Origin: Ewingella americana ATCC 33852
GTDB lineage: Bacteria > Pseudomonadota > Gammaproteobacteria > Enterobacterales > Enterobacteriaceae
Direction of reading: 5' to 3'
Assembly: GCF_000735345.1 (NCBI RefSeq)
Contig: NZ_JMPJ01000033.1
Span: forward strand, 91,655-155,654
Length of the DNA stretch: 64,000 bases
In this document: positions 1 to 10,910 of the stretch, one piece after another
Numbering within the stretch: position 1 is the stretch's first letter
How the letters are laid out: each line of letters opens with the position of its first letter
Made by a program: the position numbers and the translations under genes
Notes under the pieces: model-generated
Databases searched by the model: none
Told to the model about the DNA's origin: nothing
What the model saw: the letters and a program-made list of their open reading frames with translations, nothing else

Positions 1-1
1 G

Positions 2-3000
2 TTGCACGCCCTTGAGCGCGCGCGCGAACTGTGCCAAATCCCTGACCTTTCGAGCCAGAACAGCGAAGAGTGGCTGGAAACCTTCCAAAGCAAAGAGCAA
101 GAAGCCACAGATATTCTGCTGATGCTTGAGCAGAAGATGAGCGTGGCCGACGCGGCGCACAGCCAGTTCGAAAACGCTTATCAGCTGGTGGTGAAAATCG
201 CCGGTGAAGTGAGCCGCAGCGAAGCATGGCAAACCGCGCGTGAATTGCTGCGCGACTGGTCTTCTCAACAGCATCAGGCCGAGCGCGTAGAACCACTGCG
301 CATGCGCCTGTCCGAGCTGGAAGGTCGCCTGCGCGAGCAGCAAGACGCCGAGCGCCAATTGCAGGAGTTCTGCAAACGTTCGGGTCAGGATGTCCATCCT
401 GAAGATCTTGATGAACTGCAACGCGAGCTGGAAGTACAGATTGAAGAGTTGTCTGGCGTGGTTTCCCAAGCCGGCGAACGCCGCATGGAAATGCGTCAGG
501 AACTCGAACGCGTGCAAGCCCGTATTCGTGAGCTGACCGCACGCGCGCCCGTTTGGCTGGCGGCGCAAGATGCGTTGAGCCAACTGAGCGAGCAGAGCAA
601 AGAGCCGCTGGAAAGTAGCCAGCAGGTCACTGAGTACATGCAGCAGATGCTGGAAAGCGAGCGCGAAACCACGGTTGAGCGCGACGAAGTGGCTTCACGC
701 AAAAAACGCATTGAAGGGCAGATAACTCGCCTTAGCCAGCCGAGCGGCGCGGAAGATTCGCGAATGATTGCGCTGGCCGAACGTTTTGGCGGCGTTCTGC
801 TCTCCGAGATTTATGACGACGTCACCATTGATGACGCGCCTTACTTCTCCGCACTTTACGGGCCATCCCGCCACGCCATCGTGGTGCCAGATCTCTCTCT
901 GATCCGCGATCAGCTTGACGGTTTGGACGATTGCCCGGAAGACCTTTATCTGATTGAAGGGGATCCGCAGTCCTTCGATGACAGCGTGTTTGCCGTCGAA
1001 GAGATGCAGGGCGCGGTACTGGTCAAAACCGGCGACCGCCAGTGGCGTTATTCCCACTTCCCGCAAGTGCCTCTGTTTGGCCGCGCGGCGCGTGAGAATC
1101 GCCTCGAAACCTTACATAAAGAGCGCGAAACCCTGTCTGAGCGTTATGCGACTCTGTCGTTTGACGTGCAGAAGATCCAGCGTGTGCATCAGGCCTTCAG
1201 CCGCTTCATCGGCAGTCACTTGGCGGTGGCGTTTGACGCCGACCCAGAAGCAGAGATCCGCACCCTCAGCGGCCGTCGCGGTGAGCTGGAGCGCGCCCTG
1301 AACTCGCATGAAGGTGCCAACCAGCAGCAGCGCCAGCAGTATGAACAGGCAAAAGAGTCGGTTGCCATGCTCAACAAGCTGCTGCCGCGCGTCGGCTTGC
1401 TGTGTGACGAAACCTTGATTGATCGTGTCGAAGAGATCCGTGAAGAGCTGGAAGAAGCGCAGGATTCTGCCCGCTTTATTCAGCAACACAGCGCGTCTCT
1501 TACCAAGCTGGAGCCGCTGGTTTCTGTGCTGCAAAGTGACCCAGAGCAGCACGACCAGCTGAAAGAAGATTATGCGCAGGCCCAGCACGCCCAGCGGCTG
1601 GCGAAGCAGCAGGCCTTCTCGCTGACCGAAGTGGTTCAGCGCCGGGCGCACTTCGGCTATACCGACTCTGCGGGCATGCTAACTGAAAACTCGGATTTGA
1701 ATGACAAGCTGCGTCAGCGTCTTGAGCATGCAGAAGCCGAGCGTACCCGTGCGCGCGAGCAGATGCGTCAGCATCAGGCGCAATACGCCCAGTACAATCA
1801 AGTGTTGGCGTCGCTGAAAAGTTCGTTCGATGCTAAGCGCGACATGTTGAAAGAGCTGGGGCAAGAGCTGCAGGATATCGGCGTGCAGGCAGACGCTAAT
1901 GCCGAAGCTCGTGCCAAAACGCGCCGTGACGAGCTGCATGCAGCCTTGAGCACCAACCGCGCGCGTTGCAACCAGCTGGAAAAACAGATCACCTTCTGCG
2001 AAGCCGAAATGGACAACTTGCAGAAGAAACTGCGCAAGCTTGAGCGCGACTATCACCAGAGCCGCGAACACGTGGTGACGGCGAAGGCCGGCTGGTGCGC
2101 CGTGATGCGTTTGGTGAAAGACAATGGCGTCGAGCGCCGTCTGCACCGCCGCGAACTGGCCTATATGGACGGCGACGAGCTGCGATCCATGTCGGATAAA
2201 TCGCTGGGTGCGCTGCGCCTGGCGGTGGCTGACAACGAGCACTTGCGCGACGTTCTGCGTCTTTCCGAAGATCCAAAACGCCCTGAGCGCAAAATTCAGT
2301 TCTACATCGCGGTGTATCAGCATCTGCGCGAGCGAATTCGTCAGGATATTATTCGCACCGACGACCCGGTTGAAGCTATCGAACAGATGGAAATCGAGCT
2401 GGGCCGCCTGACCGAAGAGCTGACCGCGCGTGAGCAGCAGCTGGCGATCAGCTCGAAAAGCGTGGCGAATATTATTCGCAAAACCATTCAACGCGAGCAG
2501 AACCGCATTCGCATGCTCAACCAAGGGCTGCAGGCCGTGGCCTTCGGTCAGGTTAAGAGTGTGCGCCTTAACGTTAACGTTCGTGAAGCGCATGCCGGGC
2601 TGCTGGACGTGCTCTCCGAGCAGCAAGATCAGCATCAGGACCTGTTTAGCAGCAATCGCCTCACCTTCTCTGAAGCATTAGCGAAGCTCTATCAGCGCCT
2701 GAATCCGCAGATCGACATGGGTCAGCGTACGCCACAGACCATCGGCGAGGAGTTACTGGATTACCGTAACTACCTTGAGATGGAAGTGGAGGTTAACCGT
2801 GGATCTGACGGCTGGTTGCGTGCAGAGAGCGGTGCGCTGTCCACCGGTGAGGCTATCGGTACCGGTATGTCAATTCTGGTGATGGTGGTGCAGAGCTGGG
2901 AAGAAGAGTCGAGCCGTATGCGCGGTAAAGACATTTCGCCTTGCCGCCTGCTGTTCCTCGATGAAGCTGCGCGTCTGGATGCTAAATCCATCGCCACTCT

Positions 3001-3193
3001 GTTCGAACTCTGCGACCGTCTTGAGATGCAGCTGATTATCGCCGCACCTGAAAACATCAGTCCGGAGAAAGGCACAACCTATAAGCTGGTGCGTAAAGTG
3101 TTCAACAACCACGAGCACGTTCACGTGGTGGGCCTGCGCGGTTTCGCCGCCGAGCTACCGGCAACAGTGGATGCGGAAGTAGAAAACGGCTGA
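2..3193 (+). CDS. mukB: Chromosome partition protein MukB, C-terminal part (truncated by window edge)
   Basis: MukB is the SMC-like ATPase subunit of the MukBEF condensin, which compacts and segregates the chromosome. The frame is open at the left edge, so the N-terminal part with the Walker A motif lies outside the window; about 1063 of roughly 1480 residues are present. The visible part has long coiled-coil stretches rich in E, Q, R and L, a hinge segment without coiled coil (around local residues 240-370), and a C-terminal ATPase half with the ABC-like signature [15 protein letters not shown] and the Walker B motif [11 protein letters not shown]. These match MukB closely. In E. coli it is the last gene of the smtA-mukF-mukE-mukB operon, and here a strong terminator follows directly. 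Identification is secure; the true start is not visible. Confidence 0.97.
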   Translation: MHALERARELCQIPDLSSQNSEEWLETFQSKEQEATDILLMLEQKMSVADAAHSQFENAYQLVVKIAGEVSRSEAWQTARELLRDWSSQQHQAERVEPLRMRLSELEGRLREQQDAERQLQEFCKRSGQDVHPEDLDELQRELEVQIEELSGVVSQAGERRMEMRQELERVQARIRELTARAPVWLAAQDALSQLSEQSKEPLESSQQVTEYMQQMLESERETTVERDEVASRKKRIEGQITRLSQPSGAEDSRMIALAERFGGVLLSEIYDDVTIDDAPYFSALYGPSRHAIVVPDLSLIRDQLDGLDDCPEDLYLIEGDPQSFDDSVFAVEEMQGAVLVKTGDRQWRYSHFPQVPLFGRAARENRLETLHKERETLSERYATLSFDVQKIQRVHQAFSRFIGSHLAVAFDADPEAEIRTLSGRRGELERALNSHEGANQQQRQQYEQAKESVAMLNKLLPRVGLLCDETLIDRVEEIREELEEAQDSARFIQQHSASLTKLEPLVSVLQSDPEQHDQLKEDYAQAQHAQRLAKQQAFSLTEVVQRRAHFGYTDSAGMLTENSDLNDKLRQRLEHAEAERTRAREQMRQHQAQYAQYNQVLASLKSSFDAKRDMLKELGQELQDIGVQADANAEARAKTRRDELHAALSTNRARCNQLEKQITFCEAEMDNLQKKLRKLERDYHQSREHVVTAKAGWCAVMRLVKDNGVERRLHRRELAYMDGDELRSMSDKSLGALRLAVADNEHLRDVLRLSEDPKRPERKIQFYIAVYQHLRERIRQDIIRTDDPVEAIEQMEIELGRLTEELTAREQQLAISSKSVANIIRKTIQREQNRIRMLNQGLQAVAFGQVKSVRLNVNVREAHAGLLDVLSEQQDQHQDLFSSNRLTFSEALAKLYQRLNPQIDMGQRTPQTIGEELLDYRNYLEMEVEVNRGSDGWLRAESGALSTGEAIGTGMSILVMVVQSWEEESSRMRGKDISPCRLLFLDEAARLDAKSIATLFELCDRLEMQLIIAAPENISPEKGTTYKLVRKVFNNHEHVHVVGLRGFAAELPATVDAEVENG

Positions 3194-3213
3194 TAGTCGC
3201 CGGGCTCCACGTA

Positions 3214-3244
3214 TAAAAAAAGCCCCGTTTACGGGGCTTTTTTA
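3214..3244. terminator. Bidirectional rho-independent terminator between mukB and the glycosyltransferase gene
   Basis: An 8-bp stem AGCCCCGT/ACGGGGCT with a TT loop is flanked by an A-run on the left and a T-run on the right, so it can end both mukB (plus) and the convergent gene (minus). Confidence 0.85.
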
Positions 3245-3279
3245 CGTATAAGTGGTTACCTAACTTAACGAACTTTGGC

Positions 3280-4293
3280 TTATGAGGCCATGGACAGTAC
3301 TTTTTCACGCAATTGAGTGAATTGGCTAAATACATTGTCCACATCAACAAGACCGACATCTTCTGAAGGAGCCTTGATGATGGCGCAAGGGACCTGCCAC
3401 GGGGCCCAATATTTGGTGTCACTATTACCGTACAGCGCCACGACGGGTTTATGTACGCCAGCGGCGATGTGCAACGCACCGCCATCACTGGTAATAATCT
3501 GATCGCAGAGTGACATTGCTGCCATCAGTTCGCGAATGTTGGTGGTTGGCAGAGCAACTAAGGGAATATCGGCACAGGCCTCAATCACCTGTTTGGCTTT
3601 GTTGTCATCACCAGGGTGTTCAGGATTATCTTCTGCACCAGGAGACCAGAAAAGCACCAGCTTACAATCTTCACGTGCCGCCAAACGGTGGGCCAGTTCA
3701 ATGAATTTTTCTGCCTGCCAACGTTGTTTCGGTTTACGCGAACTAATTTGCAGCCCGTAAATAGGTTTGTCTCTGATAATTTTGAACTTTTCAGCACATT
3801 GATTAATTTCATTCTCAGAAACGTATAATTCCAAAGGTCCGGGAACTTCAGTAATACCCAGCGGCGTTAATAATGTATTGAGTAATTCAACAATATGTAA
3901 GCCTTCTGTATGTGGCAGGCAATCGGTAACCACTTTCTTAGGGGAATTTCCTATAGCGATTATTCTTTTCGCACCGGAAAGCTTTGCCCATTTAAGAGAG
4001 TGTTTATCAGTGCTAGCAATCAATACCACGTCATAGCGCGCCGAACGCACGGCGAGAATGGTTTTAATTCTTTGATAATAAACGTTTAACAGGCTTTGTC
4101 CCGGCTTTCTATGGTGAGACTTACAATATAGATGAACATTGCTTATGTGGGGATTACCCACCAATACATCCTTATTGTAAGTATTTACCAGTAAATCGAG
4201 AGTATTTGCCTTGTGTTTAGTAAGGTTTGCAATGAGAGGTGTCGTTAGAATCAAGTCGCCAATATTATCGCGTCTAATGAGTAAAATTTTCAT
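3280..4293 (-). CDS. Glycosyltransferase family 9 protein (heptosyltransferase-like)
   Basis: A 337-residue protein of the GT9 (ADP-heptose:LPS heptosyltransferase) family. It begins with the typical N-terminal motif LIRRDNIGDLILTTPLIANL and carries the C-terminal nucleotide-sugar-site motif TSDGGALHIAAGVHKPVVALYG. Members move heptose or related sugars onto lipopolysaccharide core or other cell-surface glycans at the cytoplasmic face of the inner membrane; the exact acceptor cannot be inferred. No signal peptide is seen. The gene sits alone, convergent with mukB, between mukB and ldtD, a place where E. coli has no gene. Its 5' half is notably AT-rich compared with its neighbours and the start codon lacks a clear purine-rich ribosome-binding site, both of which suggest acquisition by transfer. 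It could be a waaQ/rfaQ-like paralogue. Confidence 0.8.
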   Translation of the reverse strand: MKILLIRRDNIGDLILTTPLIANLTKHKANTLDLLVNTYNKDVLVGNPHISNVHLYCKSHHRKPGQSLLNVYYQRIKTILAVRSARYDVVLIASTDKHSLKWAKLSGAKRIIAIGNSPKKVVTDCLPHTEGLHIVELLNTLLTPLGITEVPGPLELYVSENEINQCAEKFKIIRDKPIYGLQISSRKPKQRWQAEKFIELAHRLAAREDCKLVLFWSPGAEDNPEHPGDDNKAKQVIEACADIPLVALPTTNIRELMAAMSLCDQIITSDGGALHIAAGVHKPVVALYGNSDTKYWAPWQVPCAIIKAPSEDVGLVDVDNVFSQFTQLREKVLSMAS

Positions 4294-4707
4294 ATAAATA
4301 ATTTAGTTAAAATAACAGTGGCTATCCTAGGTTTTGGCCTTTAAATAATCAAGCTTAATTGTTACCGTTTTATTGAGCCAAGATAACGAATATTTACTTT
4401 GAGTTTATGGGGTTAAGAAAGTTCACTCTTGCACTTTTACTGTGTGCCATCGCCAGAGAAAGTTGCCGTTTTTGGTAAGTTGCGGATTTTTCACCCATAA
4501 AGACATCTTTTGTAGCAGTTAGCCTAATGATTATCCTCTGTCAGCACTTTATTTCATCCTCGCGCTAGCTTAGAGTCTTCACTGCACGCGGGGTGCTATT
4601 GTGTTGAGATCCCGCGCAAAAAAAGAATTATGTTTATATACTTAAACCATGAGCGGTTTGCTTGAATTTATCGGGTTCAATTTGGGCATATTTAAGGGAG
4701 GCAAGGG
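4294..4707. other. 414-bp AT-rich intergenic region upstream of ldtD
   Basis: Contains the divergent upstream regions of the glycosyltransferase gene (minus) and ldtD (plus). No convincing gene or RNA was seen. A TATACT hexamer at 4637-4642 could be a -10 element for ldtD, but no good -35 is correctly spaced, so this is not called as a promoter. A good ribosome-binding site (AGGGAGG) precedes the ldtD start. Confidence 0.5.
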
Positions 4708-6558
4708 ATGATGTTAACGAGTCAAGGGTCTCTCAGATTTCTGGCAGCCAGCTGCCTAATCGCGTTGGGATTAGCGCCGCTGCAGGCTGCATTCTCGGCA
4801 GTGCCGACATTATCGGTGCGCTCGGCGACGCTTTCTAGCGTCCAAAGCCTCAGCCAGCTTCAGGCCGAGTTGCCAAAAGGAGTTAAACCGCTTTATCTCT
4901 CCTCTCTTTCATCTCTGTATGCCGCAAATCATATGCAGCCAATGTGGGAAGACAGAGATACCGTTCATCAATTCCAGCAACAACTCGCAGAATTAGCGCT
5001 TTCCGGAATCCAGCCGCAGTTTACCCAGTGGGTAAAATGGTTAACGGATCCGCAGATAACAGGGATGGCGCGAGATATCGTGCTGTCTGACGCCATGCTC
5101 GGCTATTTGCAATTTGTTAGCGGCGTTGAGGCAAATGGCGATAATTGGCTATACAGTTCCACGCCTTACAAAATGACCACGCCGCCGCTGACGGTGATTA
5201 ACCAATGGCAGCTGGCGCTGCGTAAAGGCACCACGGCAGGATATATGGCGACCTTAACGCCACAACACCCGCTGTATGCCAAAATGCACGCCGCGCTGAG
5301 AACCATGTTGGCGGATAACCACCCATGGCCGCAGGTGACTAACGCTGCCAGCCTACGCCCCGGGCAAATCAGTGATGATATCCCGGCGTTACGCGAGATC
5401 CTCAGCCGCACCGGCATGATGAATGCCACTGCGGCGGAAACTAAATCGCCACAGCCGACTGACGAAACTATCGCCAAAGATGGCCCGGGTGCTGCGGCGA
5501 ATGACGATCTGTCCGTAGATGAAACCGCTGACAAAACAGCCCAGCCATCTCCGGTAGTCAGCCCGGCGGCAACCTCGGTGACGGATGTCTTACCGACAGT
5601 GACCCCGGCAGGGCAGTCAGCGACACCAACGCCGGTTGCTGTGGCAGATAACCAATACTCACCAGATTTGGTAGAAGCTGTGAAACGCTTCCAGAAATGG
5701 CAAGGGTTGGAAGCCGACGGCATTATCGGTACCCGTACTCGCGAATGGCTGAACGCCTCGCCGCGTATGCGCGCAACGCTGCTGGCGCTGAACATCCAGC
5801 GGCTGCGCATTTTGCCGGGTAATGTGAACACCGGCATTATGGTTAACATTCCTAACTACCAACTGACTTATTATCTCAACGGTAGCGAAGTGTTGTCTTC
5901 TCGGGTGATTGTTGGCCGCCCAAGCCGTAAAACGCCATTAATGAGCAGCGCGTTGAACAACGTGGTGGTTAACCCGCCGTGGAACGTGCCGACAACCTTA
6001 GTGCGTGAAGATATTGTTCCTAAAGCGATGCGTGATAGCAGCTATTTCCAAAAACATGGCTATACCGTGCTGTCTGGCTGGAGCAATGATGCGGAAGTGG
6101 TTGACCCAACTATGATTGACTGGAGCGTGGTGTCACCGAATCATTTCCCGTATCGCATTCGTCAGGCACCGGGCGCGACCAACTCGCTAGGGCGTTACAA
6201 GTTCAATATGCCAAGCTCGGATGCCATCTATTTACATGACACGCCTAACCACGGGTTATTCCAGAAAGATATCCGTGCTCTGAGTTCGGGTTGTGTGCGC
6301 GTTAATAAAGCCTCTGAATTGGCGAATATGCTGTTACAGGATGCGGGATGGAATGACACCCGTATCTCGTCCACCCTACAGGGCGGGAATACGACATTTG
6401 TGCCGATTCGTCATCGTATACCGGTAAAACTGTTCTATTTAACGGCTTGGGTTGCCGAAGATGGTAAGCCACAATTCCGTACAGATATTTACAATTATGA
6501 TTCTCCGGTGAGATCTGGCGCACAAATTTTGCCACAAGCAGAAATTTTGCTGCAATAA
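4708..6558 (+). CDS. ldtD: L,D-transpeptidase LdtD (YcbB)
   Basis: Periplasmic L,D-transpeptidase that forms meso-DAP to meso-DAP (3-3) crosslinks in peptidoglycan, allowing growth when penicillin-binding transpeptidases are blocked and stabilising the wall under envelope stress. It has 616 residues (E. coli LdtD 615). An N-terminal signal sequence (about residues 1-31, ending near AAFSA) is followed by a scaffold domain, a low-complexity Pro/Thr/Ala/Asp-rich linker (about 235-312), a peptidoglycan-binding domain ([20 protein letters not shown]) and the YkuD catalytic domain. The active site is visible as [11 protein letters not shown] followed by LSSGCVRVN, with catalytic Cys529. The first of two adjacent ATG codons has the best spacing to AGGGAGG. 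mepK follows on the same strand, separated by a long hairpin. Confidence 0.96.
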   Translation: MMLTSQGSLRFLAASCLIALGLAPLQAAFSAVPTLSVRSATLSSVQSLSQLQAELPKGVKPLYLSSLSSLYAANHMQPMWEDRDTVHQFQQQLAELALSGIQPQFTQWVKWLTDPQITGMARDIVLSDAMLGYLQFVSGVEANGDNWLYSSTPYKMTTPPLTVINQWQLALRKGTTAGYMATLTPQHPLYAKMHAALRTMLADNHPWPQVTNAASLRPGQISDDIPALREILSRTGMMNATAAETKSPQPTDETIAKDGPGAAANDDLSVDETADKTAQPSPVVSPAATSVTDVLPTVTPAGQSATPTPVAVADNQYSPDLVEAVKRFQKWQGLEADGIIGTRTREWLNASPRMRATLLALNIQRLRILPGNVNTGIMVNIPNYQLTYYLNGSEVLSSRVIVGRPSRKTPLMSSALNNVVVNPPWNVPTTLVREDIVPKAMRDSSYFQKHGYTVLSGWSNDAEVVDPTMIDWSVVSPNHFPYRIRQAPGATNSLGRYKFNMPSSDAIYLHDTPNHGLFQKDIRALSSGCVRVNKASELANMLLQDAGWNDTRISSTLQGGNTTFVPIRHRIPVKLFYLTAWVAEDGKPQFRTDIYNYDSPVRSGAQILPQAEILLQ

Positions 6559-6601
6559 ATGCAGTAAAACTAAAATGATAGCGGTCAGAGTAATTGGCCT
6601 A

Positions 6602-6635
6602 ATGACGGGAATAGTGGCCACACTATTCCCGTCAT
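6602..6635 (+). terminator. Perfect 15-bp stem-loop after ldtD
   Basis: Two 15-nt arms (6602-6616 and 6621-6635) are exact inverted repeats around a GCCA loop. Only a short, interrupted T-run (GCTTTATA) follows, so it may act as a leaky terminator or an mRNA-stabilising hairpin between ldtD and mepK. Confidence 0.65.
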
Positions 6636-6736
6636 GCTTTATACAGCGAGTTGACTCACTGAAATAAGGCGGTTAAGGTTCGGAAGGGCTCAATTATGCG
6701 CCTACTTTGACTCTCTTATCGGGTAATAAACTGTTC

Positions 6737-7285
6737 ATGGACCAAATAGACAAACATCGCCGTAAATGGCTGGCACTTGGCGGTGCCGCTGTGGGCATTT
6801 CACTCCTTCCGGGGCGTGCTTTTGCCACTCTTTCCACTCCTCGTCCGCGTATTTTAGTGGTTAACAACATAAATACCGGTGAGACCCTCAAAACCGAGTT
6901 TTTTGATGGAAAGCGTTACAACAAGGATGAGTTGGCTAGATTGAACCACTTGTTCAGAGATTATCGTGCCGAGCAAGTTAAGAGCATTGATCCCGCCTTA
7001 TTTGACCATCTCTATCGTTTACAAGTGATGTTGGGCACCAATAAACCGGTTCAGCTAATTTCGGGTTATCGCACCTTAGCCACCAATAACAGCATGCGTA
7101 AACCCGGCAGCGGCGTGGCGAAACATAGCTACCACACGCTGGGGCAGGCGATGGACTTCCATATTGCTGGCATAGACTTGAGTAATATTCGCAAAGCCGC
7201 GTTAAAAATGAAGATGGGTGGTGTAGGATATTATCCACGTAGCAACTTTGTGCATATCGACACGGGTCCGGCAAGAACCTGGTGA
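6737..7285 (+). CDS. mepK: Murein DD-endopeptidase MepK (YcbK, DUF882)
   Basis: Periplasmic zinc peptidase of the M15/DUF882 family; in E. coli MepK cleaves meso-DAP to meso-DAP crosslinks and helps wall expansion. The start at 6737 gives 182 residues, the E. coli length; an upstream in-frame codon at 6707 would add ten residues before the signal. The N-terminus HRRKWLALGGAAVGISLLPG is a twin-arginine type export signal. Predicted metal ligands are in KHSYHTLGQAMDFHI (His and Asp) and FVHIDTGPARTW (His). It lies directly downstream of ldtD, whose product makes the very crosslinks MepK opens. Family assignment is firm; substrate preference is taken from E. coli. Confidence 0.93.
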   Translation: MDQIDKHRRKWLALGGAAVGISLLPGRAFATLSTPRPRILVVNNINTGETLKTEFFDGKRYNKDELARLNHLFRDYRAEQVKSIDPALFDHLYRLQVMLGTNKPVQLISGYRTLATNNSMRKPGSGVAKHSYHTLGQAMDFHIAGIDLSNIRKAALKMKMGGVGYYPRSNFVHIDTGPARTW

Positions 7286-7369
7286 TATGTGGAATATGCG
7301 GCTTATTGGTTCATGACTTCTTATCTCTTATGAATGAACAGATGAACAAATAAGCCGCCGTGGAGCCTT

Positions 7370-8017
7370 ATGAAATACCATCTCATTCCTGTCACGGCTT
7401 TCAGCCAAAACTGTTCAGTTATCTGGTGTACCGAAACTAACCAAGCTGCCATTGTCGATCCCGGCGGTGAAGCTGAAAAAATCATTGCTGAAGTCTCTTC
7501 CCTTGGCGTCGATGTTAAGCAAATTTTGCTGACTCATGGTCATCTTGACCACGTGGGTGCCGCCGCCGAACTGGCAAAACACTACTCCGCACCTATCGTC
7601 GGGCCGCAGAAAGAAGACCTGTTCCTGTTAGAATCGCTGCCGACGCAAAGCAGAATGTTTGGATTAGCCGACTGTGCGCCGCTGCAAACCGATCAATGGT
7701 TGGAAGAGGGCGATAAGGTTACCGTCGGCGAAGAGCAGCTGTCGGTTTTACACTGTCCGGGTCACACGCCGGGACATATCGTTTTCATCAATGAGAAGAG
7801 CCGTCTGGCCGTGTCTGGCGACGTGATTTTCCGTGGTGGCGTGGGGCGTAGTGACTTCCCGCGTGGCGATCATCAGGCATTGATTCATTCCATCAAAACC
7901 AAATTGCTGCCGCTGGGTGATGATATTAAATTCATTCCGGGGCACGGCCCAATGTCAGATTTAGGTTTCGAGCGCAAAACCAACCCGTTTTTACAGGATG
8001 AGTTACCCGTCTGGTAA
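7370..8017 (+). CDS. gloC: Hydroxyacylglutathione hydrolase GloC (YcbL)
   Basis: Type II glyoxalase of the metallo-beta-lactamase fold. It hydrolyses S-D-lactoylglutathione to D-lactate and glutathione, the second step of methylglyoxal detoxification in the cytoplasm. The 215 residues match E. coli GloC in length. Metal-binding motifs are visible: [12 protein letters not shown] near residue 55, CPGHTPGH near 132, SGDVIF near 150 and PGHGP near 192. No signal peptide. A GGAG site precedes the ATG. The methylglyoxal-producing enzyme MgsA is also encoded in this window, at 45.7 kb. Confidence 0.95.
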   Translation: MKYHLIPVTAFSQNCSVIWCTETNQAAIVDPGGEAEKIIAEVSSLGVDVKQILLTHGHLDHVGAAAELAKHYSAPIVGPQKEDLFLLESLPTQSRMFGLADCAPLQTDQWLEEGDKVTVGEEQLSVLHCPGHTPGHIVFINEKSRLAVSGDVIFRGGVGRSDFPRGDHQALIHSIKTKLLPLGDDIKFIPGHGPMSDLGFERKTNPFLQDELPVW

Positions 8018-8055
8018 GAGTTGATTGAGACCACTCTGGCAGTCATTGAAGCCAT

Positions 8056-8094
8056 AAAAAAAGCCCGCCAGTTGCCTGACGGGCTTTTTATTTT
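8056..8094. terminator. Bidirectional terminator between gloC and aspC
   Basis: A GCCCG/CGGGC stem with inner CAG/CTG pairing, flanked by an A-run and a T-run (TTTTTATTTT), lies between the convergent ends of gloC and aspC. Confidence 0.85.
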
Positions 8095-8108
8095 GCCGAA
8101 TTCAGTAA

Positions 8109-9299
8109 TTATAGAACGGCAACGATGGCTTCACACAGCGGGGACATGTTGTCCAGCGTGATACCCGCGACGTTGATACGGCCAGAGTTCACCGCATAAA
8201 CGCCGAACTCTTCACGCAGACGCAGAACCTGATCTTTGGTCAGGCCGCTGAAGGAGAACATGCCGTTCTGGTTAATGATGAAGCTGAAGTCCTGTTGCGC
8301 GCCTTTTTCTTGCAAGGTGGTCACGAACAGCTGACGCATACGGTGAATACGCTGGCGCATATCACTCAGCTCTTGTTCCCAAATAGCACGCAGCGCTTCA
8401 TTGCCGAGAATGGTCGCTACCACTGCCGCACCGTGTGATGGTGGGTTGGAGTAGTTGGCGCGGATCACGGACTTAACTTGGCTGAATGAGCGCTCGGCGG
8501 TTTCTGCATCAGCAGCAACTAAAGTACAGGCACCCACGCGCTCGTTGTACAGGCCGAAGTTTTTGGAGTAGGAGCTGGCAACCAGCAGTTCCGCATGTTT
8601 AGCCGCGAAAATACGCAGGCCCTGAGCATCTTCTTCCAGACCCTTAGCGAAACCTTGGTAAGCGAAGTCAAACAGCGGCAACCAGCCGTTAGCCACGGAC
8701 AGCTCAGCTAGCTGAGTCCACTGGGCTTCTGTTGGATCGATACCGGTCGGGTTATGGCAGCAGCCGTGGAACAGCACCACGTCGCCGGCTTTCGCTTCAC
8801 TCAGGCTTTTCAGCATGCCGTCAAAATCAAGCGCATGGTTTGCTGCGTCATAGTAGTTGTATTCAACCACTTCCAGACCAGAAGCGTTGAACACGCCTTT
8901 ATGGTTTGGCCAGCTTGGGTTGCTTACCCAGACGCGTTTGGCAGAAGTCTGCGTGGCGATAAACTCAGCGGCAATGCGCAGGCCGCCGGTGCCGCCCGGC
9001 GTTTGAGCCGTGCGCGCGCGTTTAGCCGCGATGATCGCGCTGTCTTTACCAAACAGTAATTCTTGAGTGCAGCGTGCGAAGTCTGGCAGGCCGTCGATGC
9101 TCAGATAGGTTTTGGTGGTTTCGTTTTCCAGCAGGAATTGTTCGGCTTTCTTTACGCTGGTGAGAACCGGAGTTTTACCCGTTTCATCTTTATAAACACC
9201 AATCCCGAGATTAATTTTATCTTGGCGATCGTCAGCACGGAAAAGATCGGTAAGACCCAGAATAGGATCGGCAGGAGCAGCAATGATTTTTTCAAACAT
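8109..9299 (-). CDS. aspC: Aspartate aminotransferase AspC
   Basis: PLP-dependent class I aminotransferase that interconverts aspartate and 2-oxoglutarate with oxaloacetate and glutamate in the cytoplasm. Starting at [16 protein letters not shown] gives 396 residues, exactly the E. coli length; an in-frame ATG five codons upstream lacks a ribosome-binding site, whereas GGAAG is well placed for the chosen start. The Schiff-base lysine lies in [17 protein letters not shown]. Other family motifs include GGTGGLR and [11 protein letters not shown]. It is downstream of the porin gene and in the same direction, as in E. coli. Confidence 0.97.
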   Translation of the reverse strand: MFEKIIAAPADPILGLTDLFRADDRQDKINLGIGVYKDETGKTPVLTSVKKAEQFLLENETTKTYLSIDGLPDFARCTQELLFGKDSAIIAAKRARTAQTPGGTGGLRIAAEFIATQTSAKRVWVSNPSWPNHKGVFNASGLEVVEYNYYDAANHALDFDGMLKSLSEAKAGDVVLFHGCCHNPTGIDPTEAQWTQLAELSVANGWLPLFDFAYQGFAKGLEEDAQGLRIFAAKHAELLVASSYSKNFGLYNERVGACTLVAADAETAERSFSQVKSVIRANYSNPPSHGAAVVATILGNEALRAIWEQELSDMRQRIHRMRQLFVTTLQEKGAQQDFSFIINQNGMFSFSGLTKDQVLRLREEFGVYAVNSGRINVAGITLDNMSPLCEAIVAVL

Positions 9300-9463
9300 G
9301 TGAAAGACTTCCATGACCTGATATTTAGCAGAAAGAGGGCTCAGGTTACCGCCTCAAAATCAGTTTGCCAACCGTTTGCGGTAAAAAGAAAGCAGAGTTG
9401 TGAAGCGGCTGTCGAGATTAATAATTTTGATGATGGAAAAGGCGGGGGAGAAGCCAAAAAGCA

Positions 9464-9489
9464 AAAGGCAGAGCCGAAGCTCTGCCTTT
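9464..9489 (-). terminator. Terminator of the porin gene
   Basis: An 11-bp perfect stem (AAAGGCAGAGC/GCTCTGCCTTT) with a CGAA loop lies 45 bases after the porin stop codon; on the minus strand it is followed by a T-rich run. Confidence 0.8.
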
Positions 9490-9533
9490 AAATTCGCCAG
9501 TGAAGCACCCAAAAGTGCTTCGATTAAGCGAGA

Positions 9534-10682
9534 TTAGAACTGGTATTGCAAGCCAACGCCAACAACGTTGTCGGTAGAGATACCGGCAGTTTTGGTGTAG
9601 TCGTTGTCGTCCAGCAGGTTGATTTTGTAGTCAACGTAGGTAGACATGTTTTTGTTGAAGTAGTAGTAGGTGCCCACTTCAATGTATTTAACCAGGTCAG
9701 CATCGCCGCCGCCAAAACCAGTACCCAGAGCGTTCAAGTCCTTACCTTTAGATTGCAGGTAAGCGATGGATGGGCGCAGGCCGAAGTCGAATTGGTACTG
9801 AGCAACAACTTCCAGGTTCTGAGTTTTGTTAGCGATAGCGTTGAAGTCACCGCCGTATGGCGTGGTGTTTGTAGATTCGCCGTAGAACGCAGCCAGGTAT
9901 ACGTTGTTAGCATCGTATTTAGTACCCAATGCATACGCAGACGCTTTATCGCCGTTACCGTCAAGTTTCTGAGTGTCGGTACGGTTAGAAGAGAAGTAAG
10001 CGCCAGTTACGCTAACACCGGAATTACCGATAGCGTAAGCGGTAGATGCACCCCAACCGTCGCCGTTCTGGTTTTTAGCAGAGCTACGTGGAACACCCAA
10101 GTTGACGCCGTTTTCGTCGAACGCGTCGGCGTTACGGTCGTTCTGGTTTTTACCTTGGTACTGAATTGCGAAGCTCAGACCATCAACCAGACCGAAGAAG
10201 TTGTTGTTACGGTAAGTTGCCAGACCGTTAGAACGACCAATCATGAAGTTGTCGTTGTTCTGGTACATGGTGTCATCGCCGAACACTGGTAATTGGTCAG
10301 TGTAAGACATTACGTCGTAGATCACGCCGTAGTTACGACCGTAGTCGAATGAACCCCAGTCGCCGAATTTCAGACCCGCGAAGCCCAGACGCGTTTTGTT
10401 GCCTTCGTCGCCAGCGCTTTCAGCGTGGTTAGCTTGAACGTTGTATTCCCACTGGCCGTAACCGGTCAGTTGGTCAGTAATTTGAGTTTCGCCTTTGAAG
10501 CCGAAACGAACGTAAGTCTGGTCACCGTCATCACCGTTGTTCTTAGAGAACTGGTGACGTGCGTCAACTTTACCGTACAGGTCCAGTTTGTTGCCGTCTT
10601 TGTTATAAACTTCAGCTGCGTTTGCTGCACCAGCAGCTAACAGAGCTGGGATTACCACTGCAAGAATATTGCGCTTCATCAT
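9534..10682 (-). CDS. ompF: Outer-membrane general porin, OmpF type
   Basis: A 382-residue trimeric 16-stranded porin for small hydrophilic solutes. The signal peptide [22 protein letters not shown] is followed by the mature start [18 protein letters not shown], and the chain ends GVGLQYQF with the C-terminal phenylalanine needed for outer-membrane assembly. The constriction-loop region reads [11 protein letters not shown], close to the PEFG motif of enterobacterial porins. The first of two ATG codons is taken, as in E. coli OmpF. OmpF and OmpC are similar proteins; the call as OmpF rests mainly on its position between asnS and aspC and on the promoter layout. Expression is likely controlled by EnvZ/OmpR through the boxes upstream. 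Confidence 0.9.
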   Translation of the reverse strand: MMKRNILAVVIPALLAAGAANAAEVYNKDGNKLDLYGKVDARHQFSKNNGDDGDQTYVRFGFKGETQITDQLTGYGQWEYNVQANHAESAGDEGNKTRLGFAGLKFGDWGSFDYGRNYGVIYDVMSYTDQLPVFGDDTMYQNNDNFMIGRSNGLATYRNNNFFGLVDGLSFAIQYQGKNQNDRNADAFDENGVNLGVPRSSAKNQNGDGWGASTAYAIGNSGVSVTGAYFSSNRTDTQKLDGNGDKASAYALGTKYDANNVYLAAFYGESTNTTPYGGDFNAIANKTQNLEVVAQYQFDFGLRPSIAYLQSKGKDLNALGTGFGGGDADLVKYIEVGTYYYFNKNMSTYVDYKINLLDDNDYTKTAGISTDNVVGVGLQYQF

Positions 10683-10804
10683 TTATTATTACCCTCATTG
10701 GTTTTATTTGGACACCTGCCACTGCCGTAAATAATTCTTTGGGGAACTATTCTTGAGAGTTTGGTGTCTCCTGTGTCTGAACGCAGTGTTCCATCCGAAG
10801 GGGG

Positions 10805-10877
10805 GTTAATCCACATCGAAAATGCTACCAAACCCCCAAATATGTTTCAGCAGGAAAAAATGTATTACAAAATGTAA
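10805..10877 (-). promoter_or_regulatory. Porin promoter with OmpR-like boxes
   Basis: On the minus strand, TTACATTTTGTAATACAT (10860-10877) followed by TGAAACATAT (10840-10849) resembles tandem OmpR boxes (TTTTGNAACAT type). Downstream at 10805-10833 is a stretch that resembles, as recalled, the core promoter of E. coli ompF (TGGTAGCATTTTCGATG). The assignment is by pattern only. Confidence 0.55.
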
Positions 10878-10910
10878 TTTTTACGGAACTTTGTGACAGG
10901 GATCTATCTT

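Noticed and set aside
1679-2635. 318-residue open frame antisense to mukB
   Set aside because: It lies fully within mukB, and its translation shows no domain; codon-bias shadow.
9546-10292. 248-residue frame antisense to the porin gene
   Set aside because: Valine-rich repetitive translation typical of the complement of a porin gene; no ribosome-binding site.
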